From Candidatus Syntropharchaeum butanivorans (lineage in GTDB: Archaea; Halobacteriota; Syntropharchaeia; Syntropharchaeales; Syntropharchaeaceae), in the NCBI GenBank assembly GCA_001766825.1, contig LYOR01000004.1, positions 1 to 64,000 on the forward strand: 64,000 bases of DNA, in the 5' to 3' direction. Each line of letters starts with the position of its first letter. Position 1 is the first letter of the stretch. A program made the position numbers and the translations under genes. The notes below the pieces were generated by a model that searched no databases, had not been told where the DNA came from, and saw only the letters and a program-made list of their open reading frames with translations. Of this stretch, positions 31,434 through 40,753 are shown piece after piece.

Positions 31434-32918
31434 TCAACCTGTATAAGTATCTTTTGACACGTATTTACCATCACTTCGCTGCTTCCTCCGATCCTCGATA
31501 TATCTCCCAATTGCCCTTGCCGCCCGAATACCAGCACCCATCGCGAGTATCACAGTGGCAGCACCACTTGCTATATCTCCCCCTGCAAAGACCCCCTCTT
31601 TTGATGTTCTTCCATCTTCATCCGTGATGATATTACCGATCCTACCGAGTTCAAGACCCGGGGTTGTCATCGGTATCAGAGGGTTGGGGCGCTGCCCGAT
31701 CGCAACGATCACGGTATCAACCTCCATCCTGAACTCGGATCCCTCAACAGGAACAGGCCTTGCCCTTCCAGATGCATCCACTTCACCGGGCTCCATCCTG
31801 ATGCATTCAACCTCTCTAACCCAACCGTTCTCATCACCAATATAGCGAATCGGAGCGACCAGGAGCTCAAACCTCACCCCCTCCTCCTTCGCGTTCTCGA
31901 TCTCCTCCTTCCTTGCCGGCATCTCCTCTTCACGCCTGCGGTAGAGGATGATCGACTCCTCTGCACCGAGCCTCAGTGCCGTTCTTGCTGCATCCATCGC
32001 GACGTTCCCACCTCCGACTGTAGCGACCCGTCTTCCAACACTTATCGGGGTATCTGTCTCAGGAAACCGGTGCGCCTCCATCAGGTTCACCCGGGTGAGA
32101 AACTCATTCGCTGAGTAAATCCCATTCAAGCTCTCTCCTTCAATCCCCATCCAGCCTGGTGTACCTGCACCACTCCCGATGAAGACCGCATCAAAGTCCT
32201 CAAGAAGCTCCTCAACAGTTAATGTCCTTCCGATTACAACGTCACACCTGAAGCAAACACCCATCTCCTCAAGCTGCTTTATTTCACGGTCAACAACCTC
32301 TTTTGGGAGCCTGAATCCAGGAATACCATATCTGAGAACTCCACCAGGCGCGTGAAGCGCCTCAAATACCGTGACACTATACCCCATCCTTGAAAGCTCA
32401 CCGGCTGCTGCAAGCGATGCAGGCCCTGATCCAACAAGGGCAACTCTGCCTTCTTTCTTTGATTCCCCCCTCAATGGCCTGATCCCGTTTGCCGCTGCAT
32501 AATCTGCCAGAAACCGCTCGAGCGCACCGATTGAAACCGGCCTTCTTCTCCGGTGGATGAGATTTGAGCGTGAAAGAAAGCGATCAATCCGTGCCTTCCC
32601 TTCCTCTGTCAGATACCTCGAACACCCCCTGGAAAGTGCGCATAACCCCTCACACTGTGCTTCGTGCGGGCACACCCTCCCACACACAGCCGGGAGGGCA
32701 TTCTTCTCCCAGATTATCCTTATCCCATCCTCAAACCGCCGCTCCCTTATCGCCCGGATAAAGCCCGGGATATCAACCCCGACCGGGCAGCCCCTCACAC
32801 ACCAGGGTCTCGGGCACTGGAGGCATCGCTCTGCCTCAGAGACCGCCTCATCCTCATCAAACCCGAGTGCCACCTCATCGAAGTTCCTGATACGCCTTGC
32901 TGGATCCTGCTTTCTCAT
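31434..32918 (-). CDS. gltA: NfnB/GltA-type NADPH-dependent FAD oxidoreductase (glutamate synthase small subunit-like)
   Basis: EAERCLQCPRPWCVRGCPVGVDIPGFIRAI, VALVGSGPASLAAAGELSRMGYSVTVFEALHAPGGVLRYGIPGFRLPKEVVDREI, VATVGGGNVAMDAARTALRLGA. Confidence 0.9.
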   Translation of the reverse strand: MRKQDPARRIRNFDEVALGFDEDEAVSEAERCLQCPRPWCVRGCPVGVDIPGFIRAIRERRFEDGIRIIWEKNALPAVCGRVCPHEAQCEGLCALSRGCSRYLTEEGKARIDRFLSRSNLIHRRRRPVSIGALERFLADYAAANGIRPLRGESKKEGRVALVGSGPASLAAAGELSRMGYSVTVFEALHAPGGVLRYGIPGFRLPKEVVDREIKQLEEMGVCFRCDVVIGRTLTVEELLEDFDAVFIGSGAGTPGWMGIEGESLNGIYSANEFLTRVNLMEAHRFPETDTPISVGRRVATVGGGNVAMDAARTALRLGAEESIILYRRREEEMPARKEEIENAKEEGVRFELLVAPIRYIGDENGWVREVECIRMEPGEVDASGRARPVPVEGSEFRMEVDTVIVAIGQRPNPLIPMTTPGLELGRIGNIITDEDGRTSKEGVFAGGDIASGAATVILAMGAGIRAARAIGRYIEDRRKQRSDGKYVSKDTYTG

Positions 32919-33744
32919 GAGATTCACATCCTCTTGCCCTTTTGAGTGATATCTCTTCCTCTTCAAGGTATCTTCTGTTTCGCAGAAGAAGTGCATCGAA
33001 GTCAACAAGCCCTCCATCGAACTCAGGTCCATCGACACACGCGAACCTGACCTCTCCCCCCACAATCACTCTGCAGGATCCGCACATCCCTGTTCCATCG
33101 AGCATGATGGGGTTAAGGCTCACAGCTGTCTTCACCCCAAACTCGGCCGCAACACCTGAAACCGCTTTCATCATCCCGATAGGACCTATCGCAACCACAA
33201 GATCTACCTGTTCATCGCTGAGCACATCTCTCAGAGGATCTGTCACAAACCCTTTCTGACCCAGAGACCCATCGTCCGTGGTTACATATAGCCTGTCCGA
33301 TACCTCTTCCATCTCCTCCTTTAAAATTAGCATATCCCTGCTTCTTGCTCCGATTATCGATATGATCCTGTTTCCAAGCTCTTTCAGTACCCTTGCCCTG
33401 AATAGAACCGGAGCTATACCGACTCCACCACCGACACAGACAACTGTTCCAAATCGTTTAAGCTCAGGAGGCCTGCCAAGGGGGCCTGCGAGGTTAAGTA
33501 TGGAATCTCCAGGCTTGAGCCTCCCAAGATCCAGTGTGGTCTTCCCAACCTCCTGGAAGATGATCGTGATCGTCCCCCTCTCAGGATCACACCCTGATAT
33601 CGTGAGGGGTATCCGCTCACCCCCCTCCCTGAGTCTTATCATTACAAACTGTCCGGATACAGCCTTTGATGCAACAAGCGGAGCTTCAACCTCGATTTTC
33701 ACGATCTCATCTGAGAGGCGCTCCTTCTCAATGATTCTGTAGAT
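32875..33744 (-). CDS. NfnA-type FAD/NAD ferredoxin:NADP reductase subunit
   Basis: YRIIEKERLSDEIVKIEVEAPLVASKAVSGQFVMIR...; VCVGGGVGIAPVLFRARVLKE; GTGMCGSCRVIVGGEVRFACVDGPEFDGGLVD. The start is ambiguous (ATC at 33744 or GTG at 33759). Confidence 0.85.
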   Translation of the reverse strand: MYRIIEKERLSDEIVKIEVEAPLVASKAVSGQFVMIRLREGGERIPLTISGCDPERGTITIIFQEVGKTTLDLGRLKPGDSILNLAGPLGRPPELKRFGTVVCVGGGVGIAPVLFRARVLKELGNRIISIIGARSRDMLILKEEMEEVSDRLYVTTDDGSLGQKGFVTDPLRDVLSDEQVDLVVAIGPIGMMKAVSGVAAEFGVKTAVSLNPIMLDGTGMCGSCRVIVGGEVRFACVDGPEFDGGLVDFDALLLRNRRYLEEEEISLKRARGCESHEKAGSSKAYQELR

Positions 33745-34337
33745 GTGACCTCCTCCCACTCCTGCTTGAGATCCAAGATACTTCTCGCGATGAGCTTCGC
33801 GATCTTTATCGGCTCCGGGATTCTTCCGTGAGACGTGAAACGGTTGAGAACAACCGCAGCATCTTTTTCGGTGATCCCGGCAGTTCTCACCCATACCCGG
33901 TGTCCACTCTTGAGCATAACCTCAGATCTATCGCCGAGTGACCTGTAACGACTGACTCGCTCGTTGTAGTCTTCACTATCCCCGAAATACTCTTTAATGT
34001 AGCGTTCAAGCCCCTCTGATGGCTCATAGGTCAGGGATATGAGGGGCAGCCCCAGAAGAGTGTATACCCTATCGATATCGATGATGTTAAACCAGCTTAT
34101 AACAGCTCCATTCAGAAGAATGAGGTTGATATCCCTCCTGCCAAGCTTGTAAAATATCCTGAGCACACCCTCGGTTGCATCAAGCCCCCCAACCGTTGCA
34201 GAATCCACCCCTATCCCATCGATCCTGCAGTCTGCTCGCATCACAACACCCGCAAGTATCGACCTATCCCCGTTTCTTCTGAAGCTCTCAGCGATTGCAA
34301 GCACCCTTAACCCTCGCTTATATAGATTCAATCTCAT
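33699..34337 (-). CDS. DUF99 family protein (endonuclease V-like fold)
   Basis: RGLRVLAIAESFRRNGDRSILAGVVMRADCRIDGIGVDSATVGGLDATEGVLRIF... LLNGAVISWFNIIDI. Confidence 0.85.
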   Translation of the reverse strand: MRLNLYKRGLRVLAIAESFRRNGDRSILAGVVMRADCRIDGIGVDSATVGGLDATEGVLRIFYKLGRRDINLILLNGAVISWFNIIDIDRVYTLLGLPLISLTYEPSEGLERYIKEYFGDSEDYNERVSRYRSLGDRSEVMLKSGHRVWVRTAGITEKDAAVVLNRFTSHGRIPEPIKIAKLIARSILDLKQEWEEVTSTESLRRSASQMRS

Positions 34338-35481
34338 CCCTTCTTTCCAGAAAGACCTGTATAAGCCTTGAGATCTCCTCCTCCCCTATAATAAGCGGTG
34401 GTAAAAATCTCAGAACACGTTTCGCTGTACAGTTAATGAGAACTCCACTCTCTCTGAAAAGATCAACGATCTCTGCTCCTTCTTTCAGAAGCTCCATCCC
34501 CACCATCAGCCCCTTCCCTCTGATATCCTTTGCGACTTCAAGCTCAAGCTTTTTAAGCTCACGAAGCAGGATATCACCCATCTCAGCCGCGTTTGTGATG
34601 AGATCCTCCGATGATATCACCTCAATTGTTGCGATTGCTGCTGAGCAAACGAGAGGACCTCCCCCAAAGGTCGAGGCGTGCTCGCCCGGTCCAAACTCAA
34701 CCCCTTCCCGGGTGAGGAGCGCACCCATCGGGAGACCGCCTGCAATTGCCTTTCCAAGTGTCATGATATCAGGCGTGACACCCGCATGATCCTTCCCAAA
34801 CCATTTTCCGGTCCTGCCAAAGCCTGTCTGAACCTCATCGAGTATCAGAAGCAGATCATTCTCATCACAGATCTCTCTCACAGCCCTGAGATACTCATCA
34901 TCAGGGATATTTACCCCGCCCTCTCCCTGAACTGGTTCAAGAATGACACACGCAGTATCATCATCGATTTCATCCTCTATCGCCTCTGCATCGTTGTATG
35001 GAACGAATGAAACAGCTGGAAGGAGTGGCTGAAAAGGTTTCTGGTACTCAGGCTTATCTGTAACACTGAGTGAGCCGAACGTTCTGCCATGAAAGCTCCC
35101 TTTCGCTGCGATAATCTTCTTCTTCCCTGTGTGACGTCTTGAAAGCTTAAGCGCCCCTTCAACCGCCTCTGTACCAGAGTTACAGAAGAATACCTTGTTC
35201 ATCCCGGAAATATCACACAGACGCTCTGCAAGCTCAACCTGCTTTTCTGTATAGTAGAGGTTTGATGTGTGGATGAGGTTTTCTGCCTGGTTTTTTATCG
35301 CCTCAACAACCCTTGGATGGCAGTGACCGATGTTGTTGACGGCAATTCCTGCAATAAAGTCAAGGTACATCCTGCCATGATCATCCCAGACATACGCGCC
35401 CCTGCCCCTTCTGATTACAACAGGCTGTCTTGTATAGGTTGGCTGTATCCACCTTCGCTCTCGCTCAAATATATCGGGCAT
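34318..35481 (-). CDS. argD: Acetylornithine aminotransferase
   Basis: YTRQPVVIRRGRGAYVWDDHGRMYLDFIAGIAVNNIGHCHPRVVEAIK... LDEVQTGFGRTGKWFGKDHAGVTPDIMTLGKAIAGGLPMGALL. Confidence 0.93.
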   Translation of the reverse strand: MPDIFERERRWIQPTYTRQPVVIRRGRGAYVWDDHGRMYLDFIAGIAVNNIGHCHPRVVEAIKNQAENLIHTSNLYYTEKQVELAERLCDISGMNKVFFCNSGTEAVEGALKLSRRHTGKKKIIAAKGSFHGRTFGSLSVTDKPEYQKPFQPLLPAVSFVPYNDAEAIEDEIDDDTACVILEPVQGEGGVNIPDDEYLRAVREICDENDLLLILDEVQTGFGRTGKWFGKDHAGVTPDIMTLGKAIAGGLPMGALLTREGVEFGPGEHASTFGGGPLVCSAAIATIEVISSEDLITNAAEMGDILLRELKKLELEVAKDIRGKGLMVGMELLKEGAEIVDLFRESGVLINCTAKRVLRFLPPLIIGEEEISRLIQVFLERRDEIESI

Positions 35482-35615
35482 CTACTTCATCCTCTTAGCG
35501 TGTCTCCTGGATTGCTCCAGTTTTCTCTTCACAACCACAACCTTAGCATGGGGTTATCGGAAGATGGGCTATATCTTTATAGATGGTCAGGTAGAAAAAT
35601 GTTTGGTGTTTGTGG

Positions 35616-36674
35616 ATGGGAGATATCGAGGCTATCAGGGATCTTCTTGAAAGGCTCTCAAACGCCCATGGCATTTCTGGTTTTGAGGAAGGGATCCGGG
35701 AGATTGTTATCTCAGAGGTTGAACCGCTCGTGGATGAGATCCTGGTGGATAAGGTCGGGAACCTCATTGCTTCTCGCACCGGAGACGGGCCCAGGGTGAT
35801 GCTTGCCGCTCACATGGATGAAATTGGTCTCATGACAAAGTACATCGATGAGAAGGGATACATCAGATTTATAAAAGTTGGCGGGTGGTTTGACCAGATT
35901 CTCCTTGGACAGCGGGTTGTGATACAGACCGGGGAAGGGAAGTATGTATATGGTGTTATTGGATCGAAACCCCCACACCTGATGGATGAGGAGGAGCGAA
36001 AAAAGCCCCTGAAAGTGAAGGATATGTTCATCGATATCGGGTGTGGTAGCAGGGAAGAGGTTGAGTCACTTGGTGTCACCGAGGGGCAGGCTGTTATCCT
36101 TGACCGTGAGCTCAGAGGGCTTGCCGGTGACCGTGTCACATCGAAAGCGTTTGACAACCGCGCAGGGCTTGTCATGGCGATTGAGGCCATGAGACGGATC
36201 AAAGAGAACGCTGCTGTGACGTTTGTGGGAACGGTTCAGGAAGAAGTAGGGCTCAAGGGTGCAAGGACGTCTGCCTTCAGGGTGAGACCGGATGTCGCGA
36301 TTGCAACCGAGGTCTGCATAAGCGGGGATCACCCGGGGGCTGAGAAAGAATATTCAACCGTTAAGATGGGAGAGGGTCCTGCGATCACCATCGTTGATGC
36401 AGGAGGAAGGGGGATCATCACACCGGAAGCTGTGCTCAGATGGCTTAAAGAGACCGCACAAAAGCACGGGATCCCGTACCAGGTCGATGTCTCAGATGGT
36501 GGGACGACCGATGCGACCGCAATATTCCTCACGAGAGAAGGAGTGCCTTCAGGGGTTGTGAGCATCCCGGCAAGGTACATCCACTCGCCTGTCGAGGTCA
36601 TAAGCCTCGGAGATCTTGATAAAGGTGCAGAACTTATCGCAAGGGCAGTTGAAACTGCAGGAGTGTACTTTTAG
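35616..36674 (+). CDS. M42-family metallopeptidase
   Basis: LSNAHGISGFEEGIREIV, VMLAAHMDEIGLMTKYIDEKGYIRFIKVGGW, FDNRAGLVMAIEAM, VQEEVGLKGARTSAF. Confidence 0.92.
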   Translation: MGDIEAIRDLLERLSNAHGISGFEEGIREIVISEVEPLVDEILVDKVGNLIASRTGDGPRVMLAAHMDEIGLMTKYIDEKGYIRFIKVGGWFDQILLGQRVVIQTGEGKYVYGVIGSKPPHLMDEEERKKPLKVKDMFIDIGCGSREEVESLGVTEGQAVILDRELRGLAGDRVTSKAFDNRAGLVMAIEAMRRIKENAAVTFVGTVQEEVGLKGARTSAFRVRPDVAIATEVCISGDHPGAEKEYSTVKMGEGPAITIVDAGGRGIITPEAVLRWLKETAQKHGIPYQVDVSDGGTTDATAIFLTREGVPSGVVSIPARYIHSPVEVISLGDLDKGAELIARAVETAGVYF

Positions 36675-38378
36675 ATGGAAATAACCGAGATAAAGCGGTT
36701 GATACGAAGGTACGCGCTCCAAAATGCGGTTAAGTATGGTAAAACGCCACAAAAGGGCGCTGTGATGGGTAAACTCATGGGTGAGCACCCGGAACTCAGA
36801 AACAGGGCACGGGAAGTTGCTCCACTCGTTGATGATGTGATCCTTGAGCTTGAGGGTATGAAGGCGGATGAGTGGAGATCTGAACTTGAAAAGGTTGATC
36901 CCTCGCTCATTGATGAGATTTTTGCGCGTAAAGAACCGAAGAAAGGACTTCCTGATCTTGAAGGAGTTAAAGGGGAGGTTGTCATGCGTTTTGCCCCAAA
37001 TCCAAACGGGGCACCCACGCTCGGAAATGCAAGAGGGATCATCGTGAACGACGCTTATGTCAAGCGATACGGCGGTAAGTTTATCCTGAGATTTGATGAC
37101 ACCGATCCATCGACGAAACGACCACTTCTCGAGGCATATGGGTGGTATATTGAGGATCTGAAGTGGCTGGGGGTCGAGCCGGATGAGGTGATCTATGCAT
37201 CTGATCGAGTTGAAAGTTACTACGAGTATGCAAGAGAGCTCATAGAGCTTGAGAAGGCTTATGTCTGCTTCTGCACACAGGAGGAGTTCAAGCGTCTGAA
37301 AGATGCGAAGAAACCGTGCCCGCATCGAGATACCCCATCCAGGCTTAATCTTGATCGATGGGAGATGATGTTAGATGGAGAGTATCCGGATAAGGCCGCA
37401 GTTCTCAGAATAAAGACGGATATCACCCATAAAGACCCTGCGATCAGGGACTGGGTTGCGTTCAGGATTGTAAGAGAACCCCATCCAAGGGTTGGATCAA
37501 GGTATATCGTCTGGCCAATGCTTGATTTTGAGTCTGCGATCGAGGACCACGTGCTCGGGATCACGCATATTATTCGGGGAAAGGACCTCATCGACAGTGA
37601 GCGCAGGCAACGGTTCATCTATGATTATCTTGGATGGGAGTATCCAGTGACGATCCACTGGGGCAGGATCAAGATCCATGAGTTCGGGAGATTTTCGACA
37701 AGTGAGCTTGGAAGGGATATTGAAAAGGGGCTCTACAGTGGATGGGATGATCCAAGGCTCCCGACACTTCGGGCGTTGAGGCGGAGGGGAATACAGCCAG
37801 AGGCGATAAGAAAGGTGATGATCGAGATGGGGCTTGGAGAGAATGACGTTGCGTTCAGTATGAAGAACCTCTATGGAGAGAATCGCAAGATTCTCGACCC
37901 GGTCGCAAACCGTTACTTCTTCGTCCCTGATCCCCTTGAGATAGTGATTGAGGGTGGGGACCGGGGGATTAAGAGGATCCCGGTTCACCCGGAAAAATCC
38001 GGGTTCAGGGAGGTTGAGGTGGGAGGGTCATTTTATATACCCTCAGATGACTTCAATCGTCTGAATAAGGGGGATATCCTCCGGCTCAAATACCTCTTCA
38101 ATATAAGGATAGAGATGATAGAACCACCAAAAGGCTCATATCTCGGGGAAGATCCTGAATATGCGAAAGAAATTGGTGCTCCGATCATTCAGTGGGTTCC
38201 CCCTGATACTGCAGTCCCTGTTGATGTGATTATGCCAGATGGAGAGGTTGTATCCGGACTGGGAGAGATCTCAATCAGGAAAGAACTTGGAAACGTGGTT
38301 CAGTTTGAGAGATTCGGGTTTGTGAGGATAGATTCAGTTGATAATGATCGAATAAAGGCGTACTTTGCCCATAAATGA
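36675..38378 (+). CDS. gltX: Glutamyl-tRNA synthetase (archaeal type)
   Basis: VVMRFAPNPNGAPTLGNARGIIVNDAYVKRYGGKFILRFDDTDPSTKRPLLEAY..., archaeal GlxRS N-terminal domain. Confidence 0.95.
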   Translation: MEITEIKRLIRRYALQNAVKYGKTPQKGAVMGKLMGEHPELRNRAREVAPLVDDVILELEGMKADEWRSELEKVDPSLIDEIFARKEPKKGLPDLEGVKGEVVMRFAPNPNGAPTLGNARGIIVNDAYVKRYGGKFILRFDDTDPSTKRPLLEAYGWYIEDLKWLGVEPDEVIYASDRVESYYEYARELIELEKAYVCFCTQEEFKRLKDAKKPCPHRDTPSRLNLDRWEMMLDGEYPDKAAVLRIKTDITHKDPAIRDWVAFRIVREPHPRVGSRYIVWPMLDFESAIEDHVLGITHIIRGKDLIDSERRQRFIYDYLGWEYPVTIHWGRIKIHEFGRFSTSELGRDIEKGLYSGWDDPRLPTLRALRRRGIQPEAIRKVMIEMGLGENDVAFSMKNLYGENRKILDPVANRYFFVPDPLEIVIEGGDRGIKRIPVHPEKSGFREVEVGGSFYIPSDDFNRLNKGDILRLKYLFNIRIEMIEPPKGSYLGEDPEYAKEIGAPIIQWVPPDTAVPVDVIMPDGEVVSGLGEISIRKELGNVVQFERFGFVRIDSVDNDRIKAYFAHK

Positions 38379-38443
38379 CCGGAATACAACTGTATCAGCA
38401 GAAAAAAATTAAGAGAGGGATAATATAGGGAGAAGGTGAAAGA

Positions 38444-38734
38444 ATGGCACAGGAAATATCATTGGAAGAATATAAAGAAGCATACAGAGAAGTAAGGAAA
38501 GAAGAGGAGAGGAGGGGCTTTTTAGTCCATTTAGTGATATATGTGTTGGTTAATGCCATGTTGATAGCCATTAACTTCATATATTCTCCAGAGGTTATCT
38601 GGTTCTTTTACCCGCTTATAGGTTGGGGAATTGGGATATCAATGCATTACCTATTTGGTCTTCGTTGGGTAGAAAAAGAGCTTGAGGAAAGAGAAGCTAA
38701 AGCTGAGTATAGGGCGAGAGAGATGAAGAAATAA
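38444..38734 (+). CDS. 2TM domain protein
   Basis: EEERRGFLVHLVIYVLVNAMLIAINFIYSPEVIWFFYPLIGWGIGISMHYLFGLRW. Confidence 0.75.
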   Translation: MAQEISLEEYKEAYREVRKEEERRGFLVHLVIYVLVNAMLIAINFIYSPEVIWFFYPLIGWGIGISMHYLFGLRWVEKELEEREAKAEYRAREMKK

Positions 38735-38786
38735 TGTATCCATCCGCCGACTCTTCGGGTTGCTTCGCAATCTCTCCCTGCCGGAA

Positions 38787-38880
38787 GCGTATAACAGCAA
38801 GTATGCGGTTCGCTTACGCTACACCCGAAGGGTGCGCTTCGCGGCCCCTTCGCATATTCTTCGCATATTCTGCCGAGAAC
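38787..38880. repeat. attC-like / REP-like imperfect palindrome
   Basis: gcgtataacAGCAAGTATGCG...CGCATATTCTGCCgagaac. The arms pair imperfectly, an internal CACCC-GAA-GGGTG hairpin is present, and CTTCGCATATT is directly duplicated. Confidence 0.45.
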
Positions 38881-38940
38881 TTTGATTTACCCCCCTTCCA
38901 GACTCCATCAAATTAACAGGTAGATCAAAAACCTTCCTGG

Positions 38941-38960
38941 ATGAGGCGCATCCGCCTCAT
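38941..38960. terminator. Perfect hairpin (candidate terminator or island-border structure)
   Basis: ATGAGGCG-CATC-CGCCTCAT, 8-bp stem with a 4-nt loop. Confidence 0.4.
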
Positions 38961-39148
38961 AAGGGGGATGCAACAACGTAGGCTTTCCAAAGCTTGTAGG
39001 CGAAAGCTGAGATAGTTGGGTTTGAGAAGTAAAAGCCGATATTTGAGAATCCAAAGAACAAAAACTTATATGGCTGGTGGTGGAGTTGACCCTGAGATGA
39101 TCCAGCGAGAAGGTGTTTATTGCCTTAGTAAGTTTCAAGGGTGATCCA

Positions 39149-40753
39149 ATGGTAAGCAGAAATGCAAGATCCAACGGCGATCTCAATTTCATGGATGAGC
39201 TCTGGGAAGCGGCAAACAGGCTGAGAGGGTCTATGGATGCTGCTGAATACAAAAATGTTGTACTTGGATTAATTTTTCTGAAATATGTTTCTGACATGTT
39301 TGAATTTAGAAGAAAATGGCTTGAAAATGTTGTTAGGGATAAGACCACTGAATACTATGTTGAAAATGCTACAGATGATTACATAAAGGAGCTTGTCGAA
39401 GATAAGGACGAGTATATTCAAGCTGGTGTTTTCTACATCCCATCCAACGCAAGATGGGACCATCTAATGGCAAATGCTATGAGTCCAGAGATAGGGAAAC
39501 TCATAGATAGTGCAATGAGGGGGATCGAAAAGGAGAATGCAGAACAGCTCAAAGGTGTGCTACCAAAGATTTACACAGGCTCGAGACTCAGTCCGGTCAC
39601 ACTCGGTGAGCTGATCAATCTCTTCTCAAGGGTTGGATTTTGTCAGGAAGATAGAGAGAAAGATATTCTTGGTAGAGTGTATGAGTACTTCATTGGCCAG
39701 TTCGCACAGGCAGAAGGGAGGAAAGGAGGAGAATTTTACACTCCAAGATGTGTTGTTAAGCTTCTTGTTGACATTTTAGAACCTTATGAAGGGAGAGTTT
39801 ACGACCCTGCCTGCGGTTCAGGGGGAATGTTTGTTCAGAGCTGGAAGTTCATTGAAGCACACCATAAGAACCCGTATGCAATCTCAATCTACGGACAGGA
39901 GAAAAATGGTACCACCTGGCGCATCTGTAAGATGAATCTTGCAATAAGGGGGATTCCCAGTGAGAATATAGCTCTCGGAGATACTCTGCTTGATGATAAG
40001 TTTCCTACTTTAAAGGCTGATTTCATCATTACCAACCCACCATTCAACATGACGAAATGGGGAGCAAACAGGGTTCAGAAGGATGCAAGATGGGAATTTG
40101 GGATTCCGGATGATACGAGCAAGAATGGTGGAAACTACGCCTGGATACAGCACTACATCTATCATCTTTCACCAAGGGGTAGGGCTGGTTTTGTTATGGC
40201 AAATGGATCGCTCTCATGCGGTGGGAAGTATGGGGAGATAAGAAAGAGGATAATTGAGAATGATCTGGTGGATTGTATAGTGGCCTTACCTCCAAAGCTG
40301 TTTTTGACCACTCAAATTCCAGCATGTCTGTGGTTTTTGGCGAGGAACAAGGATGAGAGTGGTATAGGATATAGAGATAGAAGAAGAGATATTCTTTTCA
40401 TTGATGCGAGGGAGATGTTCGACAAAGTCTCAAGAAATCTGAATGAGCTGAGCGATGAGCACATCAGGAAGATTGCCGATACATACAGGGCTTGGAGAGG
40501 AATTGCAGAGGCTGGAGAGTACGAGGATGTGCCGGGGTTCTGTAAGGCTGTAACATTAGAGGAGATAAGGAAGCACAACTATATACTGACTCCTGGCAGC
40601 TATGTTGGCATAGCTGAGGAAGAGGAGGACGACGAGCCATTTGAGCAGAAAATGGTGAGATTGACAAAACAGCTTGCGGAGCAGTTTGCGAGGGCTGATG
40701 AGTTGAAGGAAAGGATACGGAAGAACTTGGGGGAGCTTGGGTATGGGTTCTGA
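39149..40753 (+). CDS. hsdM: Type I restriction-modification DNA methyltransferase subunit
   Basis: LNFMDELWEAANRLRGSMDAAEYKNVVLGLIFLKYVSDMFE; GRVYEYFIGQFAQAEGRKGGEFYTPRCVVKLLVDILEPYEGRVYDPACGSGGMFVQ; ADFIITNPPFNM. The ORF opens at 39113; the internal ATG at 39149 is preferred. Confidence 0.95.
   Translation: MVSRNARSNGDLNFMDELWEAANRLRGSMDAAEYKNVVLGLIFLKYVSDMFEFRRKWLENVVRDKTTEYYVENATDDYIKELVEDKDEYIQAGVFYIPSNARWDHLMANAMSPEIGKLIDSAMRGIEKENAEQLKGVLPKIYTGSRLSPVTLGELINLFSRVGFCQEDREKDILGRVYEYFIGQFAQAEGRKGGEFYTPRCVVKLLVDILEPYEGRVYDPACGSGGMFVQSWKFIEAHHKNPYAISIYGQEKNGTTWRICKMNLAIRGIPSENIALGDTLLDDKFPTLKADFIITNPPFNMTKWGANRVQKDARWEFGIPDDTSKNGGNYAWIQHYIYHLSPRGRAGFVMANGSLSCGGKYGEIRKRIIENDLVDCIVALPPKLFLTTQIPACLWFLARNKDESGIGYRDRRRDILFIDAREMFDKVSRNLNELSDEHIRKIADTYRAWRGIAEAGEYEDVPGFCKAVTLEEIRKHNYILTPGSYVGIAEEEEDDEPFEQKMVRLTKQLAEQFARADELKERIRKNLGELGYGF

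Noticed and set aside
36549-37325. Minus-strand 258-aa ORF
   Set aside because: Antisense to the M42 peptidase 3' end and gltX; both are strongly supported.
37497-37988. Minus-strand 163-aa ORF
   Set aside because: Antisense to gltX.
38734-38916. 60-aa plus-strand ORF after the 2TM gene
   Set aside because: Lies inside the palindromic/attC-like repeat region; its translation reflects repeats and not a protein.
38735-39112. CRISPR array in the repeat-rich spacer
   Set aside because: Only a short direct duplication (CTTCGCATATT) and palindromes; no regularly spaced repeats. I saw no CRISPR array anywhere in the window.
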